A DNA stretch of 6,973 bases from Candidatus Latescibacterota bacterium (lineage in GTDB: Bacteria > Eisenbacteria > RBG-16-71-46 > SZUA-252). Numbering within the stretch: the stretch's first letter is position 1; the number at the start of each line of letters is the position of its first letter. The notes under the pieces were generated by a model. It was not told the origin of the DNA and searched no databases. It saw only the letters and a list, made by a program, of their open reading frames with translations. The position numbers were made by a program, and so were the translations under genes. The stretch covers positions 1 through 6,973 of the forward strand of contig JACQPZ010000021.1 of the NCBI GenBank assembly GCA_016207265.1, written 5' to 3'. Shown in pieces: positions 1 through 5,858 of this stretch.

Positions 1-378
1 GAGGACAACAAGGACAAACTGAAGGACCTCTCCGATCTCGCGGTGCTGGGCAAGTTCACGAACAACGCGGGAACCGCGGTGAACGTGGACGTATGGATTA
101 CCACGGATCCCTCGAATCATCTGACTGAAGCGGATCTCATGAACGACCCCACGCGGATCAAGGTCTGGGGTCCGTTCGCCGTCGCGGCCGGGGCCCCGAA
201 GGTGATCAATTGGAACGAGTCGGCCAACCTTTTCTCCGCGGCCGGCAAGGCGGCCGTCCTCGCCGAGGCGAAGGGCGACGGCAATTTCACCCTCTATGCG
301 GTCGGCCCTGCGGGCGCGTCCTACGACTTCACCGTCGAGAACGGGGCATTGGTCCTCGTGATCGACGTGGGGATCTAG
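1..378 (+). CDS. Conserved hypothetical protein, C-terminal part (5' end outside window)
   Basis: The reading frame is open from the first base to the TAG at 376-378, giving 125 visible residues. An internal GTG at 43 could start it, but the frame is coding-like before that (a charged stretch EDNKDKLKDLSDL), so I treat the gene as cut by the window edge. The visible part is rich in beta-strand-like segments: LGKFTNNAGTAVNVDVWIT, VKVWGPF-type and FTLYAVGPAGASYDFTVENG, ending in a hydrophobic ALVLVIDVGI strand. There is no Cys and no transmembrane helix. It looks like a small beta-sandwich domain of an exported or surface protein. The signal peptide, if any, lies upstream of the window. I do not recognise a named family and assign no function. 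A strong hairpin terminator follows at 411-447, and the next gene converges on it. Confidence 0.75.
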   Translation, partial: EDNKDKLKDLSDLAVLGKFTNNAGTAVNVDVWITTDPSNHLTEADLMNDPTRIKVWGPFAVAAGAPKVINWNESANLFSAAGKAAVLAEAKGDGNFTLYAVGPAGASYDFTVENGALVLVIDVGI

Positions 379-410
379 GAACCTCCGGAAGCTCCGAACG
401 CAGCGATTCG

Positions 411-447
411 GCGCCGGGTCTCGCGAGGGGCCCGGCGCTTTCGCTTT
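411..447 (+). terminator. Rho-independent-type terminator after the first gene
   Basis: GCGCCGGG at 411-418 pairs perfectly with CCCGGCGC at 431-438, giving an 8-bp GC stem with a 12-base loop that itself contains the palindrome CTCGCGAG (420-427). TTTCGCTTT follows at 439-447. The T-tract is interrupted, so efficiency is uncertain. It sits 33 bases after the TAG of the first gene, on the correct strand for it. Confidence 0.6.
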
Positions 448-448
448 C

Positions 449-468
449 CCGGGAGGCGCTGCTCCCGG
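449..468. terminator. Second hairpin in the convergent gap
   Basis: CCGGGAG at 449-455 pairs perfectly with CTCCCGG at 462-468 across a 6-base loop. It lies 36 bases beyond the stop of the minus-strand alcohol dehydrogenase and could help end that transcript, but neither strand has a T-tract directly after it. It is either a backup hairpin or a factor-dependent terminator. Confidence 0.35.
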
Positions 469-504
469 AGGGGCGTTCTCGCTGGCGCCTGGCGCAAGCC
501 CGCT

Positions 505-1503
505 TCAGAGCGCCAGCACGCCCGTTCCGCTCAGCTGATCCGATTTCAGGAGCTGAAGCCCGCGGTTTGCGTCCTCGAGCGGAAAAGGCGTGACGCGCGG
601 CCTGAGCGGAATGGCCGCCGCCTCGCGCAACAGTTCTTCGCCGTCCGCCCGCGTGTTCGCCGTGACGCTGCGCAGGTTGCGCTCGTAGAAAAGCTCGCGC
701 TCGTAGTCGATCGAGGGGATCCGGCTCAGGTGGATTCCGGCGATCGCGAGCGTGCCTCCCTTCTCGATCGACCGCAGCGCGACCGGCACGAGATCTCCGA
801 CCGGCGCGAAGAGGATTCCTCCGTCCACGCGCTCGGGGAAGGGCTCGGCCGCCGGGCCGACCCACTTGGCGCCCATCTCCCGCGCGAGCGCCTGGTGCTT
901 TTCGCCTCGCGTCGCGACGAACACCGTGCATCCTCGGGCGAGGGCGACCTGGATCGTGACGTGCGCGCTCGAGCCGAATCCCCAGATCCCGAGCTTCCCG
1001 CCCCGCGGCACATCGGTTCGCTCGAGCGCGCGGTAGCCGATGATGCCGGCGCAGAGGAGCGGCGTGGCCTCGGTGTCCGTGAAGATCTCGGGAATTTTGT
1101 ACGCGTACGCTTCGGGCACGGTCGCCTGGTCGGCGTACCCCCCGTCCTCGTGATAGCCCGTGAAGCGGGCCCCCTCGCAGAGGTTCTCGAGTCCCGCGCG
1201 GCAATATCGGCACTCGCCGCACGTGTGTCTCAGCCAGGCGATCCCGATTCGGTCGCCTTCCTTGAATCGCTGGGCGCTTGGCCCGATTCGATCGACGACG
1301 CCGACGATTTGGTGTCCCGGAATCAACGGCAGCCGCCGCGGCGGGAGATCCCCTTCGATGACGTGGAGATCGGTGCGGCAGAGACCGCACGCGCGGACGC
1401 GCACGCGGACTTCGCCGGGCCCGGGCTCGGGCGCGGGCACGTCGCGCAGCTTGAGCGGGCTACCGCCGATCGGAGCCTGCCCCGCGAGAACCATTGCCTT
1501 CAT
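505..1503 (-). CDS. Zinc-dependent alcohol dehydrogenase (MDR superfamily)
   Basis: This encodes a 332-residue cytoplasmic NAD(P)-dependent oxidoreductase that interconverts alcohols and aldehydes or ketones. It has the full medium-chain dehydrogenase pattern. The N-terminal GroES-like domain holds catalytic-zinc ligands Cys42 (in CGLCRTDLH) and His64 (in PGHQIVG), with Cys151 (in PLLCAG) as the third. The structural-zinc lobe has Cys95, Cys98, Cys101 and Cys109. The Rossmann fold carries the dinucleotide loop GFGSSAH around residues 175-181. GHQ replaces the usual GHE, which I recall from a bacterial subgroup of this family. The basic ATRGEKH after the second Rossmann strand may favour NADP, but this is inference. 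I chose the ATG at 1501-1503 because MKAMVLAG is a typical family start; the frame stays open to 1557, but that extension (MRRGCGAANS) is not family-like. The Shine-Dalgarno is weak. The gene is divergent from the lanthipeptide-like locus, with no evident link to it. The substrate cannot be told. Confidence 0.93.
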   Translation of the reverse strand: MKAMVLAGQAPIGGSPLKLRDVPAPEPGPGEVRVRVRACGLCRTDLHVIEGDLPPRRLPLIPGHQIVGVVDRIGPSAQRFKEGDRIGIAWLRHTCGECRYCRAGLENLCEGARFTGYHEDGGYADQATVPEAYAYKIPEIFTDTEATPLLCAGIIGYRALERTDVPRGGKLGIWGFGSSAHVTIQVALARGCTVFVATRGEKHQALAREMGAKWVGPAAEPFPERVDGGILFAPVGDLVPVALRSIEKGGTLAIAGIHLSRIPSIDYERELFYERNLRSVTANTRADGEELLREAAAIPLRPRVTPFPLEDANRGLQLLKSDQLSGTGVLAL

Positions 1504-1623
1504 GGCCCGAGTGCCCCCGCATGAGCGCGAATTTGCCGCACCGCAACCCCGCCGCAAGCAGCCGGTAACGTAGCAGAGAGGGAGCGGCGAGGCGAATTCG
1601 AAGGCACGTCCATGAGATATCGC

Positions 1624-1652
1624 TTGCCTTTGGGTGAGGATGGGCGTATGCT
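1624..1652 (+). promoter_or_regulatory. Candidate sigma70-type promoter for the lanthipeptide-like locus
   Basis: TTGCCT at 1624-1629 (4 of 6 matches to TTGACA) and TATGCT at 1647-1652 (4 of 6 matches to TATAAT) are separated by exactly 17 bases. Transcription would begin near 1659-1660, leaving an untranslated leader of about 214 bases before the ATG at 1874. Such matches arise by chance, so this is tentative. Confidence 0.3.
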
Positions 1653-1665
1653 AAGTTGTTGATAC

Positions 1666-1697
1666 CTCCATGGATGGAGTTTCACGGGGGTCTCCAT
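1666..1697 (+). repeat. CTCCAT inverted/direct repeat cluster, possible operator
   Basis: CTCCAT (1666-1671) and ATGGAG (1674-1679) form a perfect inverted hexamer pair with a 2-base gap. CTCCAT recurs at 1692-1697, so ATGGAG can also pair with that copy across a 12-base loop. The extended unit CTCCATGG is repeated at 1666-1673 and 1692-1699. The cluster lies just after the candidate start of transcription, where a repressor site or an alternative 5' leader hairpin could act. No regulator gene is visible nearby. Confidence 0.35.
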
Positions 1698-1860
1698 GGT
1701 CAGGTTCCGCGGCACGCGTTCGCACTCTCGCCCATCCAGGCTCGAGATTCGGCCTGGAGTTGGACGCCCTTCCGGCTCCACGCCTGTTTACCTTGACGAT
1801 CAGGATGGTCCAAATCCCGCTCCACCCCGCGCGGTGCCAGGTTCGAACCGCGGGCCGACG

Positions 1861-1866
1861 AGGAGG
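1861..1866 (+). promoter_or_regulatory. Strong Shine-Dalgarno that fixes the peptide gene start
   Basis: AGGAGG lies 7 bases before the ATG at 1874. It is the best ribosome site in the window and is the reason for choosing 1874 over the upstream in-frame ATG at 1670. High translation of a small gene ahead of its enzymes is usual for RiPP precursors. Confidence 0.8.
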
Positions 1867-1873
1867 CTTAGTC

Positions 1874-2308
1874 ATGCCACCAATGGATGAACCCTGGTTC
1901 AGACATTTTCCCCCCAAGACTGACTTCTCGAACGTGAAGGCGTTCCGCGGCTACCTGAAAGCAAGTCCCGATTACTCTCCCACCAACAAGATCTGGCGTC
2001 TGTATCTTACTCTCGATTTCGACGACTACATCGAGTTCAACGAGGATCAAGACTACATCGCTAGCGTGCCGCTCGAAACGCCGCAGAACCCTGTTGCCGG
2101 CACGCTCGTCTGGATCAAGGCGACTTCAGAGCTCCGCCGCGTCAGCACCGCGTCCAGGCGGGGACAGGTGGATTTCTTGCGCGGCAAACTCAGATCTGAG
2201 CACCAGAGCCGCACGGGTATAGAGGCAATCGGGGGGGAGATTTTCCCCAAGAAGCGCCCACCAGAGACGGGCGATTATTGCACCGAGGTTACCTTCTGCA
2301 ATTGCTAA
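1874..2308 (+). CDS. Putative class V-like lanthipeptide precursor peptide (long leader)
   Basis: This encodes a 144-residue peptide, proposed as the substrate of the two enzymes that follow. Its only three cysteines are Cys136, Cys142 and Cys144, all in the last nine residues. The C-terminus TGDYCTEVTFCNC has Thr132, Thr137 and Thr140 alternating with the cysteines, so three Thr could be dehydrated and closed by three Cys. Gly120-Gly121 in GIEAIGG resembles the double-glycine site cut by C39 peptidase transporters, giving a 23-residue core. The leader is acidic and aromatic (LTLDFDDYIEFNEDQDYIAS, about residues 47-66), then basic (SELRRVSTASRRGQ), with no signal peptide or membrane helix. 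It is much longer than usual lanthipeptide leaders and may be a small folded recognition domain. The start is set by AGGAGG. A run of seven G spans the Gly-Gly codons. GC content is visibly lower than in the neighbours in places. I do not recognise the leader family; the precursor role is inferred from composition and context. Confidence 0.82.
   Translation: MPPMDEPWFRHFPPKTDFSNVKAFRGYLKASPDYSPTNKIWRLYLTLDFDDYIEFNEDQDYIASVPLETPQNPVAGTLVWIKATSELRRVSTASRRGQVDFLRGKLRSEHQSRTGIEAIGGEIFPKKRPPETGDYCTEVTFCNC
2237..2305 (+). other. Predicted core peptide (23 residues) of the precursor
   Basis: This is the segment after Gly121: Glu122 to Cys144. It has a basic, proline-rich linker (FPKKRPPE) and then the ring-forming part TGDYCTEVTFCNC. 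Possible methyllanthionine rings include Thr132 to Cys136 and two more among Thr137, Thr140, Cys142 and Cys144. There is no Ser, so only dehydrobutyrine-derived bridges are expected. Cleavage after the double glycine is inferred from the motif. No protease gene is present in the window, and the true boundary could be nearer to Thr132. Confidence 0.5.
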
Positions 2309-2373
2309 TGCATCATCATGGCTGGCCCGCCGGAGGTCGGTGCGAGTGATGGAGCTGCAAGCCGGGATCATTG

Positions 2374-3486
2374 ATGTTCCAGCACGACCTCGTGGGTTAT
2401 CTCCTCAAGACCGCCCTCCTCGAGGCAGATTCGATCGTCTCGAGCGACCTGGCTGTGGTGGACGTCTCGGGCCGAAACCGGAACTACAAAGTCGTTCGAA
2501 AGCGGGGAAATAGCTACCTCGTAAAGCAGAGCATCGGGGACGGCGCGAAGACTACCGTAGCGCGGGAGGCGGCCGCCTACCGGTTCCTCAAGACCGTCCA
2601 CGGGGCCCGTAAGCTGGCGCCGTACCTCCCCAGATACCTTCGATACGATTCCGAGCGGCGGGTTCTGGTGCTGGGTCTCTTGCGTGACGGAGAGAACCTG
2701 AGCGAGTATCACGCTCGGCGCGGGCGCCTTTCCTCCTCGGCCGCGGCCGCCATGGGGAAGGCCCTGGGGACGCTTCATCACCTCACCAAGGATTCCCGCG
2801 CGCGATCCGTCCTGGTCGGGGAGTTCACCTCGCGGCCTCCGTGGGTCTTGGGAATTCACAAACCTGATCTCGGCTGGATCCGCAGGGCGAGCGCGGCAAA
2901 TGTCGCGCTCGTCCGAATTATCCAGCAGTATCCCGAGTTTTGCGCCCACCTGGATCGGCTCCGAAGCGACTGGCACCCGGAGTGTTTGATCCACGGGGAT
3001 CTCAAGTCCGCCAATTGCATCGTCGCGAAACGTCCCAACAAGAGCCGTGCGTGTTCCCTGAAGATCGTGGACTGGGAGCTGGCGTGCTTTGGAGATCCCT
3101 CGTGGGATGTCGGCTCGGTCTTCAGCGATTACCTCGCTCTTTGGCTCCTTTCAGTCCCGATCACGGGCGACCTCCCGCCGGAGCGATTCCTCGAACTCAC
3201 GCGCTGTCCTTTGGAGCTCATGCGGCCAGCGGTGCTCTCCTTTTGGAGCGCGTACGTTCGACACGGGGACCTGGATTCTGCCCGGAAGCGCTCGCTGCTC
3301 GTGCGGAGTGTGGAGTCCGCCGGGGCCAGACTGGTGCAGACCGCCTATGAAACGATGCAGCGCTCCGCCCGGATCAATGGAAACACAGTGTACCTGCTGC
3401 AACTGAGCTGGAACATGATGAGTCGGCCAGAGGAGGCCGCAGTGGGCCTCCTGGGCCTTCCGATCGCACGCGGAGCTCAGCGATGA
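2374..3486 (+). CDS. APH-fold kinase, putative class V lanthipeptide kinase (LanK-like)
   Basis: This is a cytoplasmic phosphotransferase of the aminoglycoside phosphotransferase/protein-kinase-like fold, 370 residues from the ATG at 2374 (a TTG lies directly before it). The N-lobe has the ATP-binding Lys51 (in YLVKQS) and the pairing Glu65 (in REAAAYRFL). The catalytic loop is HGDLKSAN at 207-214, with Asp209 as the base and Asn214 binding metal. The metal-binding motif is VDWE with Asp233, followed by GDPSWDVG, as in APH enzymes. All core residues are present, so it should be active. Alone it could phosphorylate a small molecule. Between a Thr/Cys-tailed peptide and a HopA1-LanC protein, it matches the kinases of class V lanthipeptide (LxmK-type) and thioamitide clusters, which are taken to phosphorylate Ser/Thr of the precursor before elimination. 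It begins 65 bases after the precursor, has a weak ribosome site, and its TGA overlaps the next ATG by 4 bases, indicating translational coupling. Confidence 0.9.
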   Translation: MFQHDLVGYLLKTALLEADSIVSSDLAVVDVSGRNRNYKVVRKRGNSYLVKQSIGDGAKTTVAREAAAYRFLKTVHGARKLAPYLPRYLRYDSERRVLVLGLLRDGENLSEYHARRGRLSSSAAAAMGKALGTLHHLTKDSRARSVLVGEFTSRPPWVLGIHKPDLGWIRRASAANVALVRIIQQYPEFCAHLDRLRSDWHPECLIHGDLKSANCIVAKRPNKSRACSLKIVDWELACFGDPSWDVGSVFSDYLALWLLSVPITGDLPPERFLELTRCPLELMRPAVLSFWSAYVRHGDLDSARKRSLLVRSVESAGARLVQTAYETMQRSARINGNTVYLLQLSWNMMSRPEEAAVGLLGLPIARGAQR

Positions 3487-5858
3487 GCCCGTACCTGCAC
3501 CAGCTCGCGGCCGCGGTCCAGGCAACCGAGATCCGCTCTTCAACCAGCTTCGCTTGGTTCGGGAGGCCCCTGCGCCCTCTTCCCTCCCGCATCAGAGCGA
3601 TCCTCTCGCCCGCCGCCCGGAGGAGCTATTTCGTCTTCCAGCTCCAGCAGAGGCTCTACGACTCCTTCTATTGCCGTGGGTATGCAGCGCCGATCGACCC
3701 GGCTCAAGATCGACCGGAATCGTGGGCGGGAAGTGAACCCTTCGTGAGTGCGTTATCGGAAGCGAACTGCGGCAGCGGATCGTGGGAATCCTGCTGGAAG
3801 GTGAGACAGGACGAGGAGGGATCCCTGGCCGTGGAGCGCGGCGGCCTTACGCTCTGGGTAAGGACGGGGGAGTACCGCGGGCATCATGGGCAAGAGCTCG
3901 CCCCGGGAGTCCAGGTTGACCTGCGGCTACCCAAGGAGTTGTTGCGTGTATCGCCCGGCTTCTACATGGCCCTCGGCGACAGGGCGTTCGCCGAACTCGA
4001 CCGGCGCGGACTCGTTCGGGTCTATTGGAACTCCACTCCCGAGGGTGCGATCCGTCTGATGCGGAGCGTGACGACGGCGCTCAACGGAGCCCTCTTTCCG
4101 TTCAAGCTCAAGTCATTGAGCAACCCTCGAGCCTTTCTTCGCTGCGACTCGGTCGTGCTCTATGTGCGCGGATCGGACTTTCACGAAGTTGCGAGCATCC
4201 TATCGGGGATCTATCGCGATGTGGCGTCCTGCCTGAGACACGGAGTGCCGGCGTTGACCAAGTCTCTTGCTCCCGGCGTCGGCTTCGCCGAGGACCCTCC
4301 CGACGGTCGAGGATTCGGCATGAGCCGGTGCGGCCTTGTCGCGGAGGGGCTACTGGAGGCGCGCGAGACAAGTCTTGAGCGGACACAGGACCGTCTGCAG
4401 AGCGTGGAGCGCACATTTCGAGAGCACGGCGTTAGCTTGGAGGAGCCGTTCCTGAACCCAGGCTCGCGCGGCACGTACGAGTTCCCACGGGGCGCGCGGT
4501 TGGCCGGCGCCGCGCGCGCGAACATCGCGGCCGGCCAGACCGGCGAGCCGCCTGAGCTCCTTCGAACGGCCCTCTCGATCGGGCGCCGTTTGTGCTCGGA
4601 AGCGATCTGGGCGGGGGATCGCTGTAACTGGGTGGGGCCGACCGTTAAGTCAGAAGATCACGTGGACAGCGAATCGCCATCGCCGTTCGCGGCGCTCGGA
4701 CCGGATATCTACTCCGGTACCAGCGGTATCGCTCTGTTTCTGGCAGAGCTTCACAGGCAGGCCACGGACGCCTCCGTGAGAAACACCGCGCTCGGCGCCA
4801 TACGCCAGGCCCTCTCGCACGTCGACGTGCTCTTGCCTTCAACCGCGCCCGGGTTCTATCGCGGATGGACCGGCGTCGCGTTCTCGGCCGCGCGGATCGG
4901 ATCCATCCTCGGTGAGGAATTCCTCCTGCGGGAGGCTGAATCGCTCGTTCGACGATTCGTGAGAACGCGGTTGGGTCAGCATCCGTTCGATCTGATCTCC
5001 GGGTGCGCCGGCGCAATTCCCGCGCTTCTGATCTTGGGTGAGACGCTGGGGAGCCGCGTTTCGCTCGACCTCGCCGTGGGGATGGGCGATCAACTCTTGC
5101 GGGCCGCGCGCCGAGGCAAGGCAGGCTACTCGTGGGAGAGCGCTACCGCACCCGATCACCGCACTCGGACCGGCTTGTCCCACGGCGCTGCGGGTGCGGG
5201 TTATGCGCTACTAGAGCTATTTCATGCAACGGGACGATGTAAATATCGAGATGCCGCGCTGGAAGCATTCCGGTTCGAGCGACGCTGGTTCAACCCCGAA
5301 GAGGCAAATTGGTCCGACAGTCGCTGGGGGCGACGAAGAAGCAATGGCGAGGGAGCGTCGGGTTCGTTCGGTACCACCTGGTGCCACGGTGCCCCGGGGA
5401 TTGCCCTCTCCCGCATTCGTGCTTACGAGATCACGGGAGAGCAGCTACTTCGTGCCGAGGCCGAGATCGCCCTGGAAACGACACGGAGGGCCCTGGAGGC
5501 GGATCTCCTCCAGGGTACTGCGAGATACTCCCTGTGCCATGGCCTCACGGGGAACGCCGATGTGCTCCTCTACGGCCGGGAGGGGCTGGGGTCCGTGAAT
5601 TCGCTCCAGGGAGACCTCCCGGTGCAGGTCGGAGAGGCGATGATGGAAATGTGCCGTGATGATCATCCCTCGGGCCGGGAGCCGATACGCGCCGAGAGCT
5701 CTCCCGGTCTCATGCTGGGTCTTGCAGGCATCGGATACTATTGCCTGCGCCTCGGTCAGCCAGGGACTCCATCACTTTTGATATTGAGAAGAGAATCGTT
5801 CCTCACTTCGAGGAGCGGTCGAAGCTCTCCACCAGCCACACGTCGGTCTGGCGTGTGA
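3483..5858 (+). CDS. HopA1-family lyase fused to LanC cyclase, putative bifunctional lanthipeptide synthetase
   Basis: This is a 791-residue two-domain protein. Residues about 45-335 resemble the HopA1 effector family used as the lyase (LanY-type) in class V lanthipeptide and thioamitide pathways: VERGGLTLWV, PKELLRVSPGFYMALGD, RVYWNSTPEG (179-188), LTKSLAPGVGFAEDP (258-272) and FGMSRCGLVAEGL (278-290). Residues about 355-775 are a LanC-type alpha-toroid: YSGTSGIALFLAEL (from 410), FDLISG with Asp503, GLSHGAAG with His567, WCHGAPG with Trp633 and Cys634, LCHGLTG with Cys685-His686, and the closing LGLAGIGYYCLRL. These match the NisC zinc ligands (two Cys, one His), His212 and Asp141, so cyclase activity is expected. 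HopA1 is not the OspF-like HopAI1 phosphothreonine lyase of class III/IV enzymes. There is no membrane segment. It starts by ATGA overlap with the kinase, with GGAG 7 bases upstream. The last ~20 residues are a Ser/Arg-rich tail overlapping the convergent gene. Confidence 0.9.
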   Translation: MSPYLHQLAAAVQATEIRSSTSFAWFGRPLRPLPSRIRAILSPAARRSYFVFQLQQRLYDSFYCRGYAAPIDPAQDRPESWAGSEPFVSALSEANCGSGSWESCWKVRQDEEGSLAVERGGLTLWVRTGEYRGHHGQELAPGVQVDLRLPKELLRVSPGFYMALGDRAFAELDRRGLVRVYWNSTPEGAIRLMRSVTTALNGALFPFKLKSLSNPRAFLRCDSVVLYVRGSDFHEVASILSGIYRDVASCLRHGVPALTKSLAPGVGFAEDPPDGRGFGMSRCGLVAEGLLEARETSLERTQDRLQSVERTFREHGVSLEEPFLNPGSRGTYEFPRGARLAGAARANIAAGQTGEPPELLRTALSIGRRLCSEAIWAGDRCNWVGPTVKSEDHVDSESPSPFAALGPDIYSGTSGIALFLAELHRQATDASVRNTALGAIRQALSHVDVLLPSTAPGFYRGWTGVAFSAARIGSILGEEFLLREAESLVRRFVRTRLGQHPFDLISGCAGAIPALLILGETLGSRVSLDLAVGMGDQLLRAARRGKAGYSWESATAPDHRTRTGLSHGAAGAGYALLELFHATGRCKYRDAALEAFRFERRWFNPEEANWSDSRWGRRRSNGEGASGSFGTTWCHGAPGIALSRIRAYEITGEQLLRAEAEIALETTRRALEADLLQGTARYSLCHGLTGNADVLLYGREGLGSVNSLQGDLPVQVGEAMMEMCRDDHPSGREPIRAESSPGLMLGLAGIGYYCLRLGQPGTPSLLILRRESFLTSRSGRSSPPATRRSGV

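Larger units (their letters stand above)
1504..1873. other. Divergent intergenic region (370 bases)
   Basis: This separates the minus-strand alcohol dehydrogenase from the plus-strand peptide gene and must hold promoters for both. For the plus strand I see one plausible sigma70-like promoter (1624-1652), an inverted/direct CTCCAT repeat cluster (1666-1697), and a perfect Shine-Dalgarno at 1861-1866. A weak hairpin, CGCGGT (1830-1835) with ACCGCG (1847-1852), lies nine bases before that Shine-Dalgarno. I could not pick out a convincing promoter for the dehydrogenase. The frame of the peptide gene stays open back to an ATG at 1670, but that part reads as Arg/Pro-rich non-coding translation and has no good ribosome site. 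Confidence 0.6.

Noticed and set aside
329..1390. Long open frames on both strands opposite or inside the dehydrogenase (e.g. 329-1390 minus, 730-1524 plus)
   Set aside because: The translations are Arg/Ala/Pro-rich shadows typical of high-GC DNA. The frame at 505-1503 has all family motifs.
1504..1557. Upstream start for the alcohol dehydrogenase (18 extra residues)
   Set aside because: MRRGCGAANSRSCGGTRA is not like the family N-terminus, while MKAMVLAG at 1503 is.
1840..1849. GGTTCGAACC, like a tRNA T-loop
   Set aside because: The flanking bases do not form a 5-bp T-stem, and no acceptor, D or anticodon arms fit around it. Treated as a chance palindrome.
1670..1873. In-frame N-terminal extension of the precursor (ATG at 1670)
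   Set aside because: The translation is Arg/Pro/Ser-rich without the character of the downstream protein, and there is no good ribosome site. AGGAGG sits 7 bases before the ATG at 1874.
2308..2349. Mini-ORF starting in TAATG after the precursor (MHHHGWPAGGRCE)
   Set aside because: It is only 13 codons, has no ribosome site of its own and has no Thr/Cys core pattern. It is more likely gap sequence before the kinase.
5837..5857. CACACG/CGTGTG hairpin at the end of the synthetase gene as a terminator
   Set aside because: The stem is only 6 bp, there is no T-tract on either strand, and it lies within coding sequence of both genes.
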